A program made the position numbers and the translations under genes. Below the pieces are notes generated by a model, which had not been told where the DNA came from, did no database searches, and saw only the letters and a list, made by a program, of their open reading frames with translations. A DNA stretch of 8,265 bases from an uncultured Bacteroidota bacterium (lineage in GTDB: Bacteria; Bacteroidota; Bacteroidia; Chitinophagales; Chitinophagaceae): contig CAMLKS010000090.1 in assembly GCA_946480675.1 (NCBI GenBank), forward strand, positions 1-8,265, written 5' to 3'. Shown in pieces: positions 5,281-8,265 of this stretch (positions are counted from its first letter, which is position 1; the number at the start of each line of letters is the position of its first letter).

Positions 5281-6384
5281 ATGGCAGTAGATAACGATAT
5301 AGAAGAGGTTTGGGACGATGAAGAACCGGAACAGGGCGAACTGGAAGGTGGCAATGCCGAGCCTATAGAGCGCCTGCGTATAAAAACAGATAAACGCCAG
5401 GAACCTTTACGTATAGACAAGTTCCTGATGAACCGCATAGAAGGTGCTACACGCAATAAACTGCAGCAGGCACTGGATGAAGGTTTGATATTGGTAAATG
5501 GAGAAACTGTCAAATCGAACTATAAGGTGAAGGGGGGCGATGAAATAGTGGTATTCGATACCCGCCGCCCCGAATCGCTTGAGGTGATACCCGAGCAGAT
5601 GGACCTCAACATCTTTTACGAAGATGAGGATGTGATGATCATCAATAAGCCTGCAGGCATGGTGGTACACCCCGGCTGCGGCAATTATAGCGGTACGCTG
5701 GTAAATGGCCTGGCTTACTACCTGAAATCTGAAGACATAGACACGGATGCCCTGCCCCGTGTAGGCCTGGTGCACCGTATAGATAAGGATACCAGCGGCC
5801 TTGTAGTAATAGCTAAAACAGAAAAGGCTATGACCGACCTTGCCGCACAATTCAAAAAGCACACCGTACACCGCCGCTATATAGCACTGGTATGGGGCAA
5901 TATAGAAGAAGACGAAGGCACTATCGTGGCACACGTAGGCCGCAACCTGCGCTTCCGCAAGATAATGGATGCCTTCCCCGATGGCGAGCATGGTAAAGAG
6001 GCTATCACACACTACAAAGTTTTGGAACGTTTCAATTACGTAACCCTGGTAGAGCTGCGCCTGGAAACCGGCCGTACCCACCAGATACGTGTGCATATGA
6101 AACATAAAGGCCATCCGCTGTTTAACGATGCTACGTATGGCGGGGCACACATTGTAAAAGGAACCGTTTTTACCAAATACAAGCAATTTGTGGAAAACTG
6201 CTTTAAAATTCTTCCGCGCCATGCTTTACATGCCAAAGAGCTGGGCTTTATCCACCCCCGTACGCGTGAAAAAGTAATGTTCGACTCTGCATTACCGGAT
6301 GATATGCAACAAGTTATAGAAAAATGGCGCACGTACACGGGCGGCATGACCAAACAACTGAAAGAACAACTAGACGGGCAGTAG
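5281..6384 (+). CDS. rluD: RluD/RluA-family 23S rRNA pseudouridine synthase
   Basis: A 367-residue enzyme that isomerises uridine to pseudouridine in rRNA; RluD members modify helix 69 of 23S rRNA. Domain order is typical. An S4 RNA-binding domain at about 43-92 (LRIDKFLMNRIEGATRNKLQ, then VNGETVKSNYKVKGGDEI) is followed by the catalytic domain from about 108. Motifs are INKPAGMVVHPG at 121-132, HRIDKDTSGLVV at 165-176 with catalytic Asp168, and ETGRTHQIRVHM at 262-273. HPLFNDATYGG (278-288) is also characteristic. The first 40 residues are an acidic extension (EEVWDDEEPEQGELEGG) with no clear role; the next in-frame ATG (Met50) would cut into the S4 domain, so the start at 5281 is favoured. 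RluD rather than RluA or RluC is supported by the S4 domain and motif context, but target positions cannot be proven from sequence. Confidence 0.93.
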   Translation: MAVDNDIEEVWDDEEPEQGELEGGNAEPIERLRIKTDKRQEPLRIDKFLMNRIEGATRNKLQQALDEGLILVNGETVKSNYKVKGGDEIVVFDTRRPESLEVIPEQMDLNIFYEDEDVMIINKPAGMVVHPGCGNYSGTLVNGLAYYLKSEDIDTDALPRVGLVHRIDKDTSGLVVIAKTEKAMTDLAAQFKKHTVHRRYIALVWGNIEEDEGTIVAHVGRNLRFRKIMDAFPDGEHGKEAITHYKVLERFNYVTLVELRLETGRTHQIRVHMKHKGHPLFNDATYGGAHIVKGTVFTKYKQFVENCFKILPRHALHAKELGFIHPRTREKVMFDSALPDDMQQVIEKWRTYTGGMTKQLKEQLDGQ

Positions 6385-6408
6385 TCACATATTTTTCGCT
6401 TTTATAAA

Positions 6409-6433
6409 ATATGATTTTTCGAAGCAATCATAT
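6409..6433. repeat. 8-bp inverted repeat downstream of rluD
   Basis: ATATGATT (6409-6416) and AATCATAT (6426-6433) are perfect complements around a 9-base loop that contains TTCGAA. The stem is A/T-rich and no U-tract follows, so it is at best a weak terminator for rluD; a protein-binding site upstream of tatA is the alternative. Confidence 0.35.
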
Positions 6434-6453
6434 ATCTTGGAAACCGCAAGACA

Positions 6454-6496
6454 GGGTTAACCCGGGAATTAACATAGCTTAATGATTAATTAACCC
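6454..6496. promoter_or_regulatory. Palindrome and repeated TTAACCC sites upstream of tatA
   Basis: GGGTTAACCC at 6454-6463 is a perfect 10-bp palindrome. Its right half TTAACCC (6457-6463) recurs at 6490-6496, exactly 33 bases on (about three helical turns), directly against the -7 box at 6497. Such spacing suits a DNA-binding regulator touching one face of the helix. The tatA promoter lacks a TTTG -33, which would fit a need for an activator. The regulator is unknown and the role is inference. Confidence 0.35.
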
Positions 6497-6504
6497 TATT
6501 TTTG
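6497..6504 (+). promoter_or_regulatory. -7 box before tatA
   Basis: TATTTTTG matches TAnnTTTG exactly and ends 34 bases before the tatA ATG, predicting a leader of roughly 28 bases. The sequence 18-21 bases upstream (around 6474-6480) has no TTTG. Confidence 0.55.
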
Positions 6505-6538
6505 CAGGATAGTCACCTTTTTACAAATAAAACTGATT

Positions 6539-6760
6539 ATGTCTTTATTATCGATTAATCCACAGATGTTGTGGTCTATGCCTAGTGGTGGTGAGTGGAT
6601 CATCATATTATTGGTAGTCATCATCTTCTTTGGTGGCCGAAAAATTCCTGAGCTTGCACGTGGCATTGGTAAGGGTATCCGTGAGTTCAACGACGCTAAA
6701 GAAGGCGTTAAGAACGAAATAGAAGCGGGTATGAAAAAAGGCGAAAGCAAAGCTGAATAA
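6539..6760 (+). CDS. tatA: Sec-independent protein translocase subunit TatA
   Basis: A 73-residue pore-forming subunit of the Tat system, which exports folded proteins across the inner membrane. It has a short N-terminal segment, one membrane helix at about 20-32 preceded by the family's acidic residue (Glu19 in GEWIIILLVV), the hinge motif FGGRKIPEL at 31-39, an amphipathic helix (about 37-53, ARGIGKGIREF), and a charged tail ending KKGESKAE. Length and layout are standard for TatA; with only one such gene visible it may do both the TatA and TatB jobs, which is inference. TatC is not in the window. The upstream gap (6385-6538) carries a plausible promoter and repeats; mltD follows 93 bases later on the same strand. 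Confidence 0.95.
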   Translation: MSLLSINPQMLWSMPSGGEWIIILLVVIIFFGGRKIPELARGIGKGIREFNDAKEGVKNEIEAGMKKGESKAE

Positions 6761-6853
6761 GCTTGTTTAGCTACCCCCTTCAGAATTTTAAGATTATAGT
6801 TCAAGCTTCCCTATATGGGTTGCATGGTTTAACCGCTTAAAAACGCTAAATAC

Positions 6854-7960
6854 ATGCAATACAAACGTTTTTTGTTCGTATTATTGGTTACCCTATCCCC
6901 TTCACTACTGCACGCGCAGATGGTAAAAGTCCGCTCCTCTCACCCGGTAGCGAAAAAAGACACCATCATTATTCGTAAAAAAGCAGTTACTACTACTCCT
7001 GCCCTGCCCATAGCTGTTGCTATGCCTAAAGCGGTAGAAGCTAAACCACGTGTATTCAAGCCTGTGCCGCTGGCACACGAAAAAGCATACTACGGACCGA
7101 TGTCAGAGTATGTAACGCAATACGTGGAAAAATACCTTACTACACACAACAGAACGCTGAATGTGGTACAAGGCCGCAGCAACAAGCAGTTTCCATTGAT
7201 GGATAACGTGCTGCAAAAGCATGAGATACCTAAAGAGCTGAAATACCTTGCAGTAATAGAATCTGCACTTAATAATAATGCAGTATCTAAAGTAGGCGCT
7301 GTCGGCCCCTGGCAGTTCATGGCACCTACGGCCCGCCTGATGGGCTTAACGGTAAATAAAAAGCGCGATGACCGTAAAGATTGGTATAAATCTACCAATG
7401 CGGCAGCTAAATATCTTACCACACTGTACGATGACCTGAACGATTGGCTGCTGGTAGTAGCAGCTTACAATAGTGGCCCTACCCCGGTAAAACGTGCCAT
7501 GGCACGTACCGGCAGTAATAATTTCTGGGATATTAAGAAATATTTGCCCCGCGAAACCCAGGGCCACGTACTGGCTTTCATTGCTACAGCTACCATTTTC
7601 GAGAAAATGGGCAAGTTTATCGGCAATACGCTTCCTGAAGATTTTGAGATTAATACCGACTCTACAGGCGTAGCATCTATAAAGCCTAAAAAGCCACGCT
7701 TTACTGACGAAGAGCTAAAAAACATGGCTATCGTAGTATTGAACGAACCGCTGAGCATGGACCTGATGGTGCATGAGCTGAAAATGGACCGTAATACTAT
7801 GGATAAATGGAACCCCGACTACGAACTGTTTGAATACAACACCTATTCAGCAGAAACATATAAACTGCGCCTGCCTAAAGACAAACTGGACATGTTTGTA
7901 GAAATGAAGGAATCGCTCTACAAAAGGTCTAAACAGGTATTCAGCGCTCAAAACATGTAA
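6854..7960 (+). CDS. mltD: MltD-type lytic transglycosylase (SLT domain)
   Basis: A 368-residue exported enzyme that cleaves peptidoglycan between MurNAc and GlcNAc, leaving 1,6-anhydro ends. A signal peptide spans residues 1-21 (RFLFVLLVTLSPSLLHA, cleavage before Gln22) and has no lipobox, so it is probably periplasmic and soluble. A Lys/Ala/Pro-rich linker runs to about 75. The SLT domain covers about 110-245: ELKYLAVIESALN with catalytic Glu136, GAVGPWQFM at 148-156, and AAYNSGP at 203-209. LPRETQGHVLAF at 231-242 is the MltD-class extension. The C-terminal part (about 285-345: LSMDLMVHELKMDRNTMDKW, then YKLRLP) looks like one degenerate LysM-type or related cell-wall-binding unit; classic MltD has two or more clear LysM repeats. 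The symbol is by subfamily; no close operon partner is evident beyond tatA upstream. Confidence 0.9.
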   Translation: MQYKRFLFVLLVTLSPSLLHAQMVKVRSSHPVAKKDTIIIRKKAVTTTPALPIAVAMPKAVEAKPRVFKPVPLAHEKAYYGPMSEYVTQYVEKYLTTHNRTLNVVQGRSNKQFPLMDNVLQKHEIPKELKYLAVIESALNNNAVSKVGAVGPWQFMAPTARLMGLTVNKKRDDRKDWYKSTNAAAKYLTTLYDDLNDWLLVVAAYNSGPTPVKRAMARTGSNNFWDIKKYLPRETQGHVLAFIATATIFEKMGKFIGNTLPEDFEINTDSTGVASIKPKKPRFTDEELKNMAIVVLNEPLSMDLMVHELKMDRNTMDKWNPDYELFEYNTYSAETYKLRLPKDKLDMFVEMKESLYKRSKQVFSAQNM

Positions 7961-7978
7961 TTTTTCGGGAAAATAAAT

Positions 7979-8008
7979 TTTGTAGTAAATATTTATTGTT
8001 TACCTTTG
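7979..8008 (+). promoter_or_regulatory. Clear Bacteroidota promoter for rpsT
   Basis: TTTG (7979-7982) and TACCTTTG (8001-8008) are separated by 18 bases, a full match to the Bacteroidota TTTG / TAnnTTTG arrangement. The -7 box ends 22 bases before the rpsT ATG, so the leader should be about 15-17 bases. It is the strongest promoter in the window, as expected for a ribosomal protein gene. I see no strong terminator between mltD and this promoter. Confidence 0.75.
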
Positions 8009-8030
8009 CAAACTCAAATTGTAAATTTAA

Positions 8031-8265
8031 ATGGCAAATCATAAAGCAACCAAGAAGGATATCCGTCAGAGTGAAAAACGTCGCGATCGTAACCGTTACT
8101 ACGGCAAAACGACTCGTAACGCTATTCGCAAGCTTTTAGCCATTACTGATAAAGCAACAGCTACTCAGGAACTGCCTAAAGTTGTATCTCTGATAGATAA
8201 GCTGGCAAAACGCAATGTTATACATAAAAACAAAGCTGGTAACCTGAAATCAGGTATCACCAAAA
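8031..8265 (+). CDS. rpsT: 30S ribosomal protein S20, C-terminus cut by window edge
   Basis: Small-subunit protein that binds 16S rRNA early in assembly. Reading from the ATG at 8031 gives 78 complete codons, beginning [20 protein letters not shown], the characteristic basic S20 start, followed by [15 protein letters not shown]. It continues through a helix with [19 protein letters not shown] and ends at SGITK, close to the expected C-terminus (family length about 80-90). The late motif [11 protein letters not shown] matches the conserved S20 'IHKNKAARKKSRL' region. Expression is probably from the strong promoter just upstream. Only the last few residues are missing. Confidence 0.95.
   Translation, partial: MANHKATKKDIRQSEKRRDRNRYYGKTTRNAIRKLLAITDKATATQELPKVVSLIDKLAKRNVIHKNKAGNLKSGITK

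Noticed and set aside
5407..6222. Long minus-strand open frame (271 codons)
   Set aside because: It lies wholly inside rluD on the opposite strand; its translation has no recognisable motif and the rluD frame is unambiguous.
6496..6804. Minus-strand open frame of 102 codons across tatA
   Set aside because: It covers the tatA gene and its promoter antisense; the TatA protein is certain.
6759..6808. Inverted AAGCTTG / CAAGCTT pair after tatA
   Set aside because: Seven-base arms with a 36-base loop; each arm contains the self-palindrome AAGCTT, so pairing is unlikely to be meaningful.
7959..7974. Possible terminator after mltD (ATTTT / AAAAT around TCGGG)
   Set aside because: The stem is four to five A-T pairs with a tiny loop, too weak, and it runs directly into the rpsT promoter.
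1..8265. CRISPR arrays, tRNA genes, insertion sequences or phage genes
   Set aside because: I found no regularly spaced repeats, cloverleaf-like segments, transposase motifs or terminal inverted repeats on either strand.

Overview
The window reads as an ordinary chromosomal stretch from a member of the Bacteroidota, most likely near Chitinophagaceae (the lineage is an inference). Several things point that way. Promoter-like boxes match TAnnTTTG, with a TTTG element seen in the clearest case. Start codons lack a strong Shine-Dalgarno and follow A/T-rich leaders. A yceD-rpmF-plsX cluster, a DUF58 protein and a MauE/DoxX-thioredoxin fusion are present. I see no tRNA, rRNA, CRISPR array, insertion sequence or phage gene.

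Left half (1-3853): every gene is on the minus strand. In transcription order they are a DUF58/VWA-like protein (2948-3853), then yceD/DUF177 (2233-2799), rpmF (2014-2220) and plsX (1025-1981), then an alpha/beta hydrolase (321-974) whose end overlaps the start of an O6-methylguanine-DNA methyltransferase running off the left edge (1-337). The yceD-rpmF-plsX block links ribosome assembly (DUF177, L32) to phospholipid synthesis (PlsX), as in many bacteria, but fabH does not follow plsX here. The L32 protein has lost all four zinc-ribbon cysteines.

Right half (4013-8265): every gene is on the plus strand. In order they are a small cysteine-rich lipoprotein, a five-TM MauE/DoxX-like protein fused to a thioredoxin domain with a CPHC site, an RluD-type pseudouridine synthase, TatA, an MltD-type lytic transglycosylase, and ribosomal protein S20 (cut by the right edge). 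Most of these genes carry their own TAnnTTTG box 19-34 bases before the start codon, so they look like separate short transcripts rather than one operon. Envelope functions dominate: lipoprotein, thiol-redox membrane protein, Tat export and peptidoglycan cleavage.

The divergent gap at 3854-4012 is the only place where transcription splits. No gap exceeds 300 bases. The most interesting candidate is the pair at 4013-5256: a secreted lipoprotein with four non-lipobox cysteines next to a membrane-anchored thiol oxidoreductase. Otherwise the window is mainly housekeeping.
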